From Saprospiraceae bacterium (GTDB lineage Bacteria; Bacteroidota; Bacteroidia; Chitinophagales; Saprospiraceae), in assembly GCA_016714765.1 (NCBI GenBank), contig JADKCF010000004.1:186001-250000 (forward strand): DNA of 64,000 bases, in the 5' to 3' direction. The number at the start of each line of letters is the position of its first letter. The stretch's first letter is position 1. The translations under genes were made by a program, and so were the position numbers. Below are positions 1 to 8,290 of the stretch, piece after piece. The notes below the pieces were generated by a model that worked only from the letters and a program-made list of their open reading frames with translations, had not been told where the DNA came from and ran no database searches.

Positions 1-1740
1 ATAGAAATGCTTGGTTTAGCTGGACCCTATGTTCAGATTACGAGAGAAAACATCCCTGACATACGTGGACTGGCTGCTTTGCAAGGGCTAGCGTCTACTC
101 CGGGACCGTGGGTAGAAGGTATGCAACTCAACATGGGTGCAGGTTCAGTAGTAAATGGATTCGAGAGTATCACAGGTCAGATCAATGTAGAATTGCGAAA
201 ACCCTGTCATGAAGACAAGATGTACTTCAATGCATATGGTAGTCAGGCGGCAAGGCTGGAACTCAATACCTTTGCAAAAAACGAGATCAATGATAAATGG
301 AGTACCGCTACCATGCTTCACGCTTCTACACGGAGTCAAAGACGAGATCATAATCATGACGGTTTTTTAGATATGCCCATAGGCAAACAATTCGGATTTA
401 TCAATAGATGGAAGTGGACCAATAATAATGGTCAGGAAGCACAAATCGGAATGAAGCTGACCTTCATAGACAATATCAGTGGACAAAAAGAATTTGACCC
501 TCTCATTTCTGCAAGAAATCAAATATGGGGAGCCAATATGACAACTCAAAGGGCAGAAGTGTGGGGTAAACGAGGTTTTGTTAATCTTGCTACACCTTAT
601 AAAACACTCGGATTTCAGTTTTCAGGCGTTTATCATGATCAGAAATCCCAATTCGGACTCCGTCGGTATGATGCTACACAAAAGTCCTTATATTTTAATA
701 TGATTTATCAAAGCATCATAGACAATACAGATCATCAGGTAAGAATGGGTTCAAGTTTTCAGTATGACAATTACAATGAAGTCGTTTCCACCACGCTTTA
801 TGAAAGAAATGAATGGGTACCAGGTATATTCGGCGAATACACTTATAAGGGTAGTGAAAAATTCTCTATACTTGCAGGAGGAAGGGCAGATTACCATAAC
901 AACTTTGGTTTATTTTTCACACCCAGACTGAATGTCCGGTATGCTCCCAACCAGAAAACAGTCTTTAGATTTGCAGCTGGTAGAGGACAAAAAACAGCCA
1001 GCATTTTTGCAGAGAATATAGGTATTTTTGCCAGCAATAGAGAGATTATAGTAGAAAGCAGCAATGCAAAAACGCCATATGGCCTTCAGGCTGAAGTAGC
1101 CTGGAATATCGGGGTCAGCCTAACCAAAGAAATAGAAGTTGGCAGTAAAATACTTGCTTTGTCGATGGATTATAACCGCATTGATTTTACCAATCAGATT
1201 GTTGTAGATTTTGACAGGACGGCAAGACAGGTAGCTTTTTATAATCTGAAGGGACAGTCATATTCCAATAGTACACAGTTACAGGCTGAGATAAGTCCCA
1301 CATCATGGATTGACTTAAGATTGGCATACAGGTACAATGATGTCAATACAACGTATGGCGAACAATTACTCAGAAAACCTCTGGTTTCTCCACAAAGAGC
1401 ATTCGCCAATGTCGCTCTGCACCCCGGAAAGAGCTGGACTATAGATTATACTATCAACTGGCTAAGTGCCGTCAGGATACCTTCCACATCAGCCAACGAC
1501 GAGGCACACAGGTGGCCGGATACATCCCCTTCTTATTTCCTGACCAATGCACAGATAAGCAAAAGCTGGAAAAACAATTTTGAAGTATACCTTGGGGGTG
1601 AAAATATTTTTAATTACCGATTAGAGCATCCTATCATCGGATCTCATGCTCCTTTTGGTGAATATTTTGACAGCTCACTGGCTTGGGGACCCATCATGGG
1701 TATTAATATCTATGCCGGAGTAAGGTATAGTATCAAATAA
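1..1740 (+). CDS. TonB-dependent outer-membrane receptor, C-terminal part (runs off the left edge)
   Basis: The frame is open to base 1, so the signal peptide, any N-terminal carboxypeptidase-like domain and most of the plug lie outside the window. What remains starts near the end of the plug (a VEGMQLNMGAGSVVNGFESI stretch at about residues 36-55) and continues as a 22-strand-type barrel. It ends in an aromatic/charged last strand, AGVRYSIK, as usual for TonB receptors. The plug wording resembles Bacteroidota receptors often found near heavy-metal-associated (HMA) proteins, so a metal complex is a possible ligand; this is inference from resemblance only. The barrel contains a His/Asp-rich loop (RRDHNHDGFLD, about residues 112-122). 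A hairpin terminator follows directly, so this is the last gene of its transcript. The first ATG visible in the frame, at base 7, is an internal methionine. Confidence 0.88.
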   Translation: MEMLGLAGPYVQITRENIPDIRGLAALQGLASTPGPWVEGMQLNMGAGSVVNGFESITGQINVELRKPCHEDKMYFNAYGSQAARLELNTFAKNEINDKWSTATMLHASTRSQRRDHNHDGFLDMPIGKQFGFINRWKWTNNNGQEAQIGMKLTFIDNISGQKEFDPLISARNQIWGANMTTQRAEVWGKRGFVNLATPYKTLGFQFSGVYHDQKSQFGLRRYDATQKSLYFNMIYQSIIDNTDHQVRMGSSFQYDNYNEVVSTTLYERNEWVPGIFGEYTYKGSEKFSILAGGRADYHNNFGLFFTPRLNVRYAPNQKTVFRFAAGRGQKTASIFAENIGIFASNREIIVESSNAKTPYGLQAEVAWNIGVSLTKEIEVGSKILALSMDYNRIDFTNQIVVDFDRTARQVAFYNLKGQSYSNSTQLQAEISPTSWIDLRLAYRYNDVNTTYGEQLLRKPLVSPQRAFANVALHPGKSWTIDYTINWLSAVRIPSTSANDEAHRWPDTSPSYFLTNAQISKSWKNNFEVYLGGENIFNYRLEHPIIGSHAPFGEYFDSSLAWGPIMGINIYAGVRYSIK

Positions 1741-1752
1741 TGAATCAATAAA

Positions 1753-1797
1753 AATAAGAATCTGCTACAAACTTGTGAGCTGATTCTTATTTTTTTA
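1753..1797 (+). terminator. Intrinsic terminator after the TonB receptor
   Basis: A perfect 10-bp stem, AATAAGAATC (1753-1762) with GATTCTTATT (1782-1791), has a 19-base loop and runs into a T tract that ends at 1797. It lies 12 bases after the receptor stop codon and reads in the same direction. Confidence 0.8.
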
Positions 1798-1855
1798 TAA
1801 TATTTCAAGCGATTGCAAACTTTTCCTTCAGCACTTTTAATTCTCAGTTTAACTA

Positions 1856-1891
1856 AAAAAATATAGCTAACCATTTTGTTCTGGTTAGCTA
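1856..1891 (-). terminator. Intrinsic terminator of the atp operon
   Basis: TAGCTAACC (1864-1872) pairs with GGTTAGCTA (1883-1891) over a 10-base loop. On the minus strand the stem is followed by a short A/T step and a run of T (forward A tract, about 1855-1861). It lies just past the atpG stop. With the hairpin at 1753-1797 it insulates two convergent transcripts. Confidence 0.75.
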
Positions 1892-1924
1892 TTTTATTTA
1901 ATTTTCTAAAAACTGCTTTATACT

Positions 1925-2839
1925 TTATCCATTGAGTGCAGCAGCACCTCCGACGATTTCAGATAGCTCTTTAGTAATGGCTTCCTGACGTGCTTTGTTA
2001 TAATTGATTTTCAGTTCCTTCATCAGCTCTTCAGCATTGGTGGTTGCATTGTCCATGGCTGTCATACGCGCTCCATGCTCCGATGCATGATTGTCCAGTA
2101 CAAATTTCTGAAATGATGTGTGCAATATACTTGGTATAAGTTCGTCCAGCAATGTTACTTTATCAGGTTCAAAGATATAATCTGCTTTGGATTTGCTTAT
2201 CACAGCACCTTTATCAAGCTTTTCTTTTTTCTCTATCACTCCTGACACCGGCAAATACAATACTGCTTTCGGCTCCTGTAATGCTGCATTTCTGAACTGT
2301 CCGTAACAAACCTCGACTTTGTCAAAATCACCTGACATAAACTTATCCATCAAAAGCTGTGATACCCTCGACACATTTTCAAAACTAAGGTCTGCAAAAA
2401 GGTCCACGTAATCACTTACTATATCACAGTCAGAAAATCTTTTTTTGAGTACATCATACCCTTTTTTTCCCACAAATATCAGCGTAACAGATTTTGTTGC
2501 TCTTTGCTCACTGTACATGCCTTCCACTTTAAGGATCGCCTCTTTGATGATATTGGTATTGAAAGCACCACACAAACCACGATTAGAGGTGATGACGACT
2601 ATAGCTATCTTTTTAGGGTCTCTTGTTTTTACATAAGGAGAATTGACATCTCCTTCCAGATTTGAGACAATGTTTTTCATCATCTTGTCCAATCTGTTGG
2701 CATAAGGGCGCATCTCTGTAATCGCTTGCTGAGCCCTGCGCAACTTAGATGCCGAAACCATTTTCATGGCTTTGGTTATTTGCTGCGTTGACTGCACAGA
2801 TTTTATCCTTTCGCGTACTTCCTTTAATTTTCCGGACAT
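1925..2839 (-). CDS. atpG: F1Fo ATP synthase gamma subunit
   Basis: This is the central rotor shaft of F1, which couples proton flow through Fo to catalysis in the alpha/beta hexamer. The 304-residue product has the family hallmarks at both ends. The N-terminal helix contains RIKSVQSTQQITKAMKMVSA (about residues 11-30). The C-terminal helix contains ARMTAMDNATTNAEEL (about 257-272). Between them is a Rossmann-like domain with SNRGLCGAFN (about 85-94). Length is normal for Bacteroidota. It is the last gene of atpB-E-F-H-A-G and is followed by a terminator. Beta and epsilon (atpD, atpC) do not follow it, which is the usual split arrangement in this phylum. The start is ATG, 33 bases after atpA. 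Confidence 0.97.
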   Translation of the reverse strand: MSGKLKEVRERIKSVQSTQQITKAMKMVSASKLRRAQQAITEMRPYANRLDKMMKNIVSNLEGDVNSPYVKTRDPKKIAIVVITSNRGLCGAFNTNIIKEAILKVEGMYSEQRATKSVTLIFVGKKGYDVLKKRFSDCDIVSDYVDLFADLSFENVSRVSQLLMDKFMSGDFDKVEVCYGQFRNAALQEPKAVLYLPVSGVIEKKEKLDKGAVISKSKADYIFEPDKVTLLDELIPSILHTSFQKFVLDNHASEHGARMTAMDNATTNAEELMKELKINYNKARQEAITKELSEIVGGAAALNG

Positions 2840-2872
2840 GCCTGACTAGATTATTGTTTATATCAAACTAAT

Positions 2873-4456
2873 TTACTTAAACTGACCTGCGACCTCTGCA
2901 CCCACTCTTTTTAGTGTGGCCATTACTTCGTCAGATAAATTACCTTTTCTTAATGCTTCGAGAGTACCGGCTTCGGTTCTTTCTAATGTGGTAAGGAAGG
3001 TTTCTTCAAAAGCTTTCACTTTATTGACAGGTACATTTCTCAGTAATCCCTGTGATCCCAGATAGATGATAGCTACTTGCTTCTCTACTGAAACCGGTGA
3101 ATACTGAGGTTGCTTCAGGATTTCCACATTTCGTTTTCCTTTCTCCAGCACGGATTGTGTAGCTGCATCCAGGTCTGAACCAAATTTTGCAAATGCTTCG
3201 AGTTCTCTGTACTGTGCCTGGTCCAATTTCAATGTTCCGGCCACTTTTTTCATGGATTTGATTTGTGCATTTCCTCCTACCCTTGATACGGAGATACCTA
3301 CGTTAATGGCAGGTCTTATTCCCGCATTAAACAAATTGGACTCTAGGAATATCTGCCCGTCGGTAATAGATATCACGTTGGTAGGGATATAAGCTGATAC
3401 GTCTCCTGCTTGTGTTTCAATGATCGGTAGTGCTGTGAGCGACCCGCCGCCTCTTACCAGACCTGATTTTCTGAGAGACTCAGGCAAATCATTCATGTCT
3501 CTTGCAATAGCATCGTTGTTGATAATTTTAGCCGCTCTCTCCAGTAATCTTGAGTGTAAGTAAAAAACGTCTCCTGGATAAGCCTCTCTTCCCGGAGGTC
3601 TTTTGAGGAGCAGGGAAACTTCCCTGTAAGCAACTGCCTGCTTAGATAAATCATCGTAAATGATCAAAGCTGGTCTTCCTGTATCTCTGAAAAACTCACC
3701 TATCGCTGCACCGGCAAATGGAGCATAAAACTGTATAGGTGCAGGATCTGAAGCAGATGCAGCTACTATAGTGGTGTAAGACATCGCTCCTCCTTCTTCC
3801 AGTGACTTCATCACCTGTGCCACTGTAGATGCTTTTTGGCCTGAAGCCACATATATACAATAAACAGGCTCACCCCTGTCAAAAAATTCTTTTTGATTGA
3901 TGATAGTATCTATAGCGATAGCAGTCTTGCCTGTCTGTCTGTCACCAATGATAAGCTCTCTTTGTCCTCTACCGATCGGAATCATTGAGTCTATCGCTTT
4001 GATACCCGTTTGGAGAGGCTCATTTACGGGTTGTCTGAAGATAACACCCGGAGCTTTTCTTTCTATAGGCATTTCGTACACATCCCCTTTGATAGGTCCT
4101 TTTCCATCGATAGGTTGTCCCAATGGGTTGACTACTCTTCCGATATAGCCTTCACCTACATTGATAGAAGCAATCCTGGATGTCCTTCTTACAGTAGACC
4201 CTTCTTTGATACCATCACCGGCACCCAGGAGAACAACGCCCACATTATCTTCTTCGAGGTTTAATACAATAGCCTGAACACCATTTTCAAATTCCACCAA
4301 TTCTCCGGCCTGCGCTTTTGATAAACCATATACCCTGGCGATACCGTCACCTACCTGGAGTACTGTACCTACTTCTTCGAGTTCTGCTTCTGTTTTAAAT
4401 CCTGATAACTGTTGTTTCAGTATTGCGGATATTTCATCAGGTTTTACATCAACCAT
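2873..4456 (-). CDS. atpA: F1Fo ATP synthase alpha subunit
   Basis: This is the regulatory, non-catalytic nucleotide-binding subunit of F1. The 527-residue product is full length. The order is an N-terminal beta-barrel domain, then a RecA-like core with the Walker A sequence GDRQTGKT (residues 171-178), then a C-terminal helical bundle. The signature ALIIYDDLSKQAVAYREVSL carries the Walker B region and the conserved alpha-subunit segment. PAINVGISVSRVGG, just before the helical domain, is the standard alpha/beta signature. It sits between atpH (23-base gap) and atpG (33-base gap) in one minus-strand operon. No anomaly was seen. Confidence 0.98.
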   Translation of the reverse strand: MVDVKPDEISAILKQQLSGFKTEAELEEVGTVLQVGDGIARVYGLSKAQAGELVEFENGVQAIVLNLEEDNVGVVLLGAGDGIKEGSTVRRTSRIASINVGEGYIGRVVNPLGQPIDGKGPIKGDVYEMPIERKAPGVIFRQPVNEPLQTGIKAIDSMIPIGRGQRELIIGDRQTGKTAIAIDTIINQKEFFDRGEPVYCIYVASGQKASTVAQVMKSLEEGGAMSYTTIVAASASDPAPIQFYAPFAGAAIGEFFRDTGRPALIIYDDLSKQAVAYREVSLLLKRPPGREAYPGDVFYLHSRLLERAAKIINNDAIARDMNDLPESLRKSGLVRGGGSLTALPIIETQAGDVSAYIPTNVISITDGQIFLESNLFNAGIRPAINVGISVSRVGGNAQIKSMKKVAGTLKLDQAQYRELEAFAKFGSDLDAATQSVLEKGKRNVEILKQPQYSPVSVEKQVAIIYLGSQGLLRNVPVNKVKAFEETFLTTLERTEAGTLEALRKGNLSDEVMATLKRVGAEVAGQFK

Positions 4457-4479
4457 ATCTATTATAATTTATAATTTTA

Positions 4480-5040
4480 TTAAAATGATTTTACGTATTC
4501 GTTGCTGGCAAATTCCTTTTTGACCTGTTCCAGCCGGTGTTGGATGCTGGCATCATAAAGTCTGTCACCGACTTCTATTATAAATCCACCTAAAATTTTT
4601 GGGTCTATTGCTGTAATGATGTCCAGCTTATCCATTGTGATGTCACTACCCAGCAACTTAGCTTTTATCTCTGCCAGTGATCCATCATTGAGTGGAGCCG
4701 CTGTAGTGATTTTGACTGTGGATATTTTGTTAAACTCTTTGTACTGTGTAATGAAATCAGCTGCTATCTCCGGAAGGTACATTTCTCTTCCTTTTTTGAC
4801 AATGATATCCAAAAATGCAGAAGTAGTCTTATTGATTTTGCCATCCATGATAATTTTCAGCACGGATGTTTTTTTAGCCGCATTGATGATTGGTGACTTT
4901 AACATCAGATAAAGGTCGCGGTTTTTGACTGCTTCTGAAAAATATTCCATATCCTTTCTGATGCTTTCCAATTCATTTCTTTCAATGGCCAGATCAAGCA
5001 ATGATTTTGCGTATCTGGTTGAAATTCTGCTTATTGACAT
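4480..5040 (-). CDS. atpH: F1Fo ATP synthase delta subunit
   Basis: This subunit joins the peripheral b stalk to the top of the alpha/beta hexamer (the OSCP role). The 186-residue product begins MSISRISTRYAKSLLDLA, the typical start, in which an RYAxSL core opens the N-terminal helical domain. It ends with IDPKILGGFIIEVGDRLYDA (about residues 144-163), the conserved delta signature. Sequence between the two ends is variable, as is normal for this family. It lies between atpF and atpA with 23-base gaps on both sides, so co-transcription and probably translational coupling are expected. Confidence 0.95.
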   Translation of the reverse strand: MSISRISTRYAKSLLDLAIERNELESIRKDMEYFSEAVKNRDLYLMLKSPIINAAKKTSVLKIIMDGKINKTTSAFLDIIVKKGREMYLPEIAADFITQYKEFNKISTVKITTAAPLNDGSLAEIKAKLLGSDITMDKLDIITAIDPKILGGFIIEVGDRLYDASIQHRLEQVKKEFASNEYVKSF

Positions 5041-5063
5041 TTTCCTTATTTTGGTATAATCAA

Positions 5064-5576
5064 TTAATTCAGGTTAAGGTCTTTTACCAGGCTGTTGACA
5101 TAAGTCTCTTGCTCAGCATTTCCTTTAAGCTCTTTTCGGATGACTTTTTCAGCAATGCTGATAGCCATAGCTCCCAGTTCATTTTTCACTTCTGTGATAG
5201 CTGCTTTTTTCTGATTTTCAATATCATTCATAGCATTAGTTACTATCTTGGTGGCTTCTTCTTTTGCTTTCTCTTTGGCCTCAGTTATCATCTGATTTTT
5301 GATTTCTTTGGCTTCCTGCAATATTTTAGATCTTTCTTCTCTTGCCTGATTTAGAAGTTTTTCATTCTCTGCTTTCATGTTAGCCATTTCTTCACGAGTC
5401 TTTTTGGCCTGGTCTATAGCTTCCTGGATATCACCTTCTCTTTTAGACAAAGCTTCTGCGATGGGTTTGAAGGCAAACTTACCCATGATAAGCAAAAATA
5501 GTAAAAAGATAAGAAGTGACCAGATTGCGAGTCCCGGTGTAGGCTGGAATGGTGTAAAACTTAATAAAGAAAACAT
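5064..5576 (-). CDS. atpF: F1Fo ATP synthase b subunit
   Basis: This is the peripheral stalk subunit that holds F1 against rotation. The 170-residue product has one N-terminal membrane helix (about residues 14-33, GLAIWSLLIFLLFLLIMGKF). A long charged coiled coil follows, rich in Lys, Glu and Ala (about 36-160). Length and layout match bacterial b subunits. There is a single b gene and no b-prime. It lies 117 bases downstream of atpE, the largest gap in the operon, and that gap contains a terminator-like hairpin. Its own transcript level may therefore be lower than that of atpB and atpE. Confidence 0.95.
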   Translation of the reverse strand: MFSLLSFTPFQPTPGLAIWSLLIFLLFLLIMGKFAFKPIAEALSKREGDIQEAIDQAKKTREEMANMKAENEKLLNQAREERSKILQEAKEIKNQMITEAKEKAKEEATKIVTNAMNDIENQKKAAITEVKNELGAMAISIAEKVIRKELKGNAEQETYVNSLVKDLNLN

Positions 5577-5634
5577 ATAACTATACTTTTTTTATGACAA
5601 TGAATAATATTTACTTTTTACTAAAATTTTAATA

Positions 5635-5675
5635 AAAACAGCCATGCTCTGCCAACCGCTTTGCCTGGCTGTTTT
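5635..5675 (-). promoter_or_regulatory. Terminator-like hairpin between atpE and atpF (candidate attenuator)
   Basis: AAAACAGCCA (5635-5644) and TGGCTGTTTT (5666-5675) form a perfect 10-bp stem over a 21-base loop. On the minus strand the stem is followed by a short U-rich stretch. This is intrinsic-terminator architecture placed inside an operon, after the c-subunit gene and before the b-subunit gene. It could end part of the transcripts or protect the upstream atpB-atpE mRNA from 3' decay. Either effect would favour the c subunit, which is needed in about ten copies per enzyme. The structure is seen directly; the function is inferred. Confidence 0.65.
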
Positions 5676-5693
5676 TGGTTTTGTTAGTCAGTA

Positions 5694-5903
5694 TTAACCA
5701 GCCATGAAGATAGAAAGCAGGATGGCAATAAGAGCAGCTCCTTCTACGAAGGCTGCCATAAGAATCATACCTGATCTGATGTCGCCAGATGCTTCAGGTT
5801 GTCTTGCTATTGCTTCCATTGCTTTACCACCTACCATTCCGATACCGATACCAGCTCCGATTACAGCCAATCCGGCTCCTACTGCTGCTAATGTTCCAGT
5901 CAT
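5694..5903 (-). CDS. atpE: F1Fo ATP synthase c subunit (rotor ring)
   Basis: This is the proteolipid that forms the rotating ring in the membrane. The 69-residue hairpin protein has two glycine/alanine-rich helices joined by the polar loop ARQPE (residues 33-37). The ion-binding carboxylate is Glu54 in FVEGAALIAILLSIF. Helix 1 has no Gln at the site used by sodium-binding rings, and Glu54 is followed by Gly rather than Ser or Thr. Both points favour protons as the coupling ion (inference from known c-ring rules). Helix 1 carries a GAGIGIGMVGGKAM glycine pattern for tight packing. Confidence 0.96.
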   Translation of the reverse strand: MTGTLAAVGAGLAVIGAGIGIGMVGGKAMEAIARQPEASGDIRSGMILMAAFVEGAALIAILLSIFMAG

Positions 5904-5949
5904 GATTTTAGTATTATGGATTAAAAAAATATTTTATTACTAATTATAA

Positions 5950-7311
5950 TTAATGATGACCCTCCGCGTGGTGGTCAGCATGATGATGCTCTTCTATGGC
6001 AGCTCCGATATAAGACGCTGTCAATATGGTAAACACAAAGGCCTGCACAAAGGCAACAATAAGCTCAATCGCCATCATAAACAATGTCAGCGGTATTGCC
6101 ATTGCCGTGCCAATGGCTCCTCCTCCCAAGCTGGCTCCTGAATTTCCGAATATAAATATTAAACCTATAAAACTCAATATAGCAATGTGACCCGCAGATA
6201 TATTGCCTGCCAATCGCAGCATCAGTGTCAATGGTTTGATAAACAAACCCATGATCTCCACTGCCGCCAGTAATGGTTTTACAAAAACCGGTACATTGGG
6301 CATCCAGAATATGTGCTGCCAGTAATCCTTCTTACCATTAACATTTACTACAAAAAATACTATCAAAGCCATGATCATAGTGACGGTAAGGTTTCCCGTT
6401 ACATTGGTCCCTCCTAAAAACGGAATCTGACCAAAAAGATTCAGACCGAGCACAAAAAAGAAAATGCTCATCAGTAGTGGCAAAAATTTCATATATTTCT
6501 CCTTGCCTATAAAAGGTATTGCAACCTCATCCCTGATAAAGGTAAACATGGGTTCGATAAAACTCTGCACTCCCGTCGGTGCTTTGTCAGGATTGGCTTT
6601 ATATGCTTGGGCTGCTTTTCTGAATATCCAAAACAAAAAGAGAGATACCAGAATCATGGACAATACGTTTTTCGAAACCGAAAAATCATAAAAAGAGGTG
6701 ATACCGCCTCCCAGGATCCCTCCGTCCAGCGTTGATCTGGCATCTAATCTATATTCTTTACCTTGATAAAGCGCGTAATTTATGTCGACTTTTTTTCCTT
6801 TTTTCTCTTCCTGCTTATGGGTAAAACCTTCGATGTCTACTGACCCTTCCATAGGAAAACCCTGGTCTACCACTCTATGTACACTACCATGATGCATCAC
6901 ATAACCATTGTACGAAGCGTGACCATCTTCATGATCTCCAACATGAAATTTTCCGGAACTAAAAATATCCCATCCTTTTTCAGGCGCATATAAAAATGTA
7001 GGCAATGGAATTCTGAAGCCAATGCCATCCAGTATTGTATAAACATTGGCATCGCTGATATGGTGTATGGCTGTAGATGCAGGATCAAATGGTGCATGTG
7101 CACCATGTGCATCGTGGGCTGCGGCTCCTTTAGCGTGTGCATCTGCAGGCATTTCATGACCTTCAGTCACGTTATGCTCACCTGATGAGGCTGTATTTGT
7201 TTGATGGGTCATCATCGTGGAGTCTGTAGTATGACTACTGTGAGACTGTCCAAACATAGATGAAGTGTAAAATGAAAACGATAAAACCAGTAAGAGAAGT
7301 GAATATTTCAT
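5950..7311 (-). CDS. atpB: F1Fo ATP synthase a subunit with His-rich ends
   Basis: This is the stator subunit that forms the two proton half-channels beside the c ring. The 453-residue product is much longer than the roughly 270 residues of the E. coli protein. A signal-peptide-like start (MKYSLLLLVLSFSFYTSS) is followed by a His/Ala/Asp-rich extracytoplasmic region (about residues 20-90). Next comes a folded-looking insert up to about residue 205, and then the membrane domain. The essential channel arginine is in MLRLAGNISAGHIA. The protein ends in a second His cluster, EEHHHADHHAEGHH. Long periplasmic N-termini occur in Bacteroidota AtpB, but histidine enrichment at both ends is notable. 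It is the first gene of the operon; no atpI precedes it. Confidence 0.95.
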   Translation of the reverse strand: MKYSLLLLVLSFSFYTSSMFGQSHSSHTTDSTMMTHQTNTASSGEHNVTEGHEMPADAHAKGAAAHDAHGAHAPFDPASTAIHHISDANVYTILDGIGFRIPLPTFLYAPEKGWDIFSSGKFHVGDHEDGHASYNGYVMHHGSVHRVVDQGFPMEGSVDIEGFTHKQEEKKGKKVDINYALYQGKEYRLDARSTLDGGILGGGITSFYDFSVSKNVLSMILVSLFLFWIFRKAAQAYKANPDKAPTGVQSFIEPMFTFIRDEVAIPFIGKEKYMKFLPLLMSIFFFVLGLNLFGQIPFLGGTNVTGNLTVTMIMALIVFFVVNVNGKKDYWQHIFWMPNVPVFVKPLLAAVEIMGLFIKPLTLMLRLAGNISAGHIAILSFIGLIFIFGNSGASLGGGAIGTAMAIPLTLFMMAIELIVAFVQAFVFTILTASYIGAAIEEHHHADHHAEGHH

Positions 7312-7343
7312 TAAATGATATTATCTGTTTGAAAATTTTGGCG

Positions 7344-7351
7344 CAAAGGTA
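7344..7351 (-). promoter_or_regulatory. -7 promoter element for the atp operon
   Basis: The minus strand reads TACCTTTG, a perfect match to the Bacteroidota -7 consensus TAnnTTTG, 33 bases before the atpB start codon. No clear -33 TTTG was found at the expected spacing. The rest of 7352-7582 is AT-rich intergenic DNA in which I see no gene. Confidence 0.5.
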
Positions 7352-7582
7352 ATAAAACTATATGTTATCTAATATCATTGATAGTCTTTTATTTACGAAG
7401 ATTATACATGTTTTTCACCTTTCTCCTACAAAAGAAAATATGGCAAATATTGCATTTTACATAACACATACAGGTTTGTCAACCGTTTATTTATGCAATT
7501 GTTCTACAAAATTTGCTGTCACGTAAAATATTATACGCTTAATTTTCATTTACACAGCAAAAACAATACCGAATACAGCAAA

Positions 7583-7621
7583 AAAAAAGGAGAAAACTCT
7601 GTAAAAGTTATCTCCTTTTTT
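7583..7621 (-). terminator. Hairpin terminator after the Lys/Ala-repeat gene
   Basis: AAAAAAGGAGA (7583-7593) pairs with TCTCCTTTTTT (7611-7621) over a 17-base loop. On the minus strand it follows the stop codon of the 7641-8150 gene by 19 bases and ends in a T run. It is nearly symmetric, so it could work in both directions. Confidence 0.7.
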
Positions 7622-7640
7622 GTCGCTCAAGCAATTAAAA

Positions 7641-8150
7641 TTATTTCAAGCCAGTTTCTTTGTCTGTTTTTATCTCTGGCACTTCATTATTCTTACTTCC
7701 GTTTTTCTTCTGGTTTTTTACTTCAGGACGATTTCCTTTATTTTTACTTCCATCATTCTTGCCAGCTTTTCTTTGTGATTTGCGCGCTTCCTTGCCCACT
7801 TTACGAGCTTGTTTTTCAGCTTTACGCGCTTCTTTTTCAGCGTGGTGTGCTTCTTTTTCAGCGTGATGTGCTTCTTTTTCAGCGTGATGTGCTTCTTTTT
7901 CAGCCTGGTGTGCTTCTTTTTCAGCCTGGTGTGCTTCCTTTTTATTGTTTTTTACAGCCTTTTTAGTTTCAATTTCAGCAGCCTTGGTAGCCTTTTCGGA
8001 CTCCTGATTTTCTGCTTTTTGGGCTTTTTTGGCTTTTGCCGGCAATTCTACTCCTGATTTGCCAGGTGTTGGGTTGTTCTGAGCTTGTGTTTGTCCAGCA
8101 AAAATGGAAGAAACGAATACGATAACTAGTATTACAAATGATTTTTTCAT
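7641..8150 (-). CDS. Secreted Lys/Ala/Glu/His-rich repeat protein
   Basis: The 169-residue product starts with a clear signal peptide (MKKSFVILVIVFVSSIFAGQ, cleavage probably after AGQTQA). The mature part is almost all Lys, Ala, Glu, Gln and His. From about residues 60 to 125 it is built of seven-residue units of the type EKEAHHA or EKEARKA, which should form a long charged helix or coiled coil. Five units are nearly identical at the DNA level (7828-7932). The tail is Lys/Asn/Gly-rich and probably disordered. I recognise no catalytic family. A periplasmic or surface spacer, or a polyanion- or metal-binding role through Lys and His, is speculation. It is monocistronic, with its own promoter-like element and terminator. 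Confidence 0.7.
   Translation of the reverse strand: MKKSFVILVIVFVSSIFAGQTQAQNNPTPGKSGVELPAKAKKAQKAENQESEKATKAAEIETKKAVKNNKKEAHQAEKEAHQAEKEAHHAEKEAHHAEKEAHHAEKEARKAEKQARKVGKEARKSQRKAGKNDGSKNKGNRPEVKNQKKNGSKNNEVPEIKTDKETGLK
7828..7932 (+). repeat. Five 21-bp tandem repeats within the Lys/Ala-rich gene
   Basis: Five consecutive 21-base units start at 7828, 7849, 7870, 7891 and 7912. Each begins gcttctttttcag and differs from the others at only two positions (cgtggtgt, cgtgatgt or cctggtgt ends). A degenerate unit flanks each side. The unit length is a multiple of three, so copy-number change would lengthen or shorten the helix by seven residues without breaking the frame. Confidence 0.9.
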
Positions 8151-8228
8151 TTTTTATAACTATTTGAATTTGTGAGAAAATTATAACTTATCCCTTTAAG
8201 ACATGATTATTGTCCAATTGTAACATCA

Positions 8229-8236
8229 CAAAAGTA
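8229..8236 (-). promoter_or_regulatory. -7 promoter element for the repeat-protein gene
   Basis: TACTTTTG on the minus strand matches TAnnTTTG and lies 78 bases before the ATG at 8150. It implies an untranslated leader of about 70 bases. No -33 box is evident. Confidence 0.35.
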
Positions 8237-8290
8237 AGTTTAACGTAATTTTAAAGATTCCGGCTTGAAAGGTTAAGAAAGTAGCGGTTG

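Noticed and set aside
7828..7932. Tandem 21-bp repeats as a CRISPR array
   Set aside because: Units are directly adjacent with no spacers, lie inside a coding frame and keep the heptad protein pattern.
7493..7966. 157-residue plus-strand frame across the Lys/Ala repeat gene
   Set aside because: It is the antisense of the repeats (LLFQRDV copies) and crosses a terminator. The minus-strand frame has the signal peptide.
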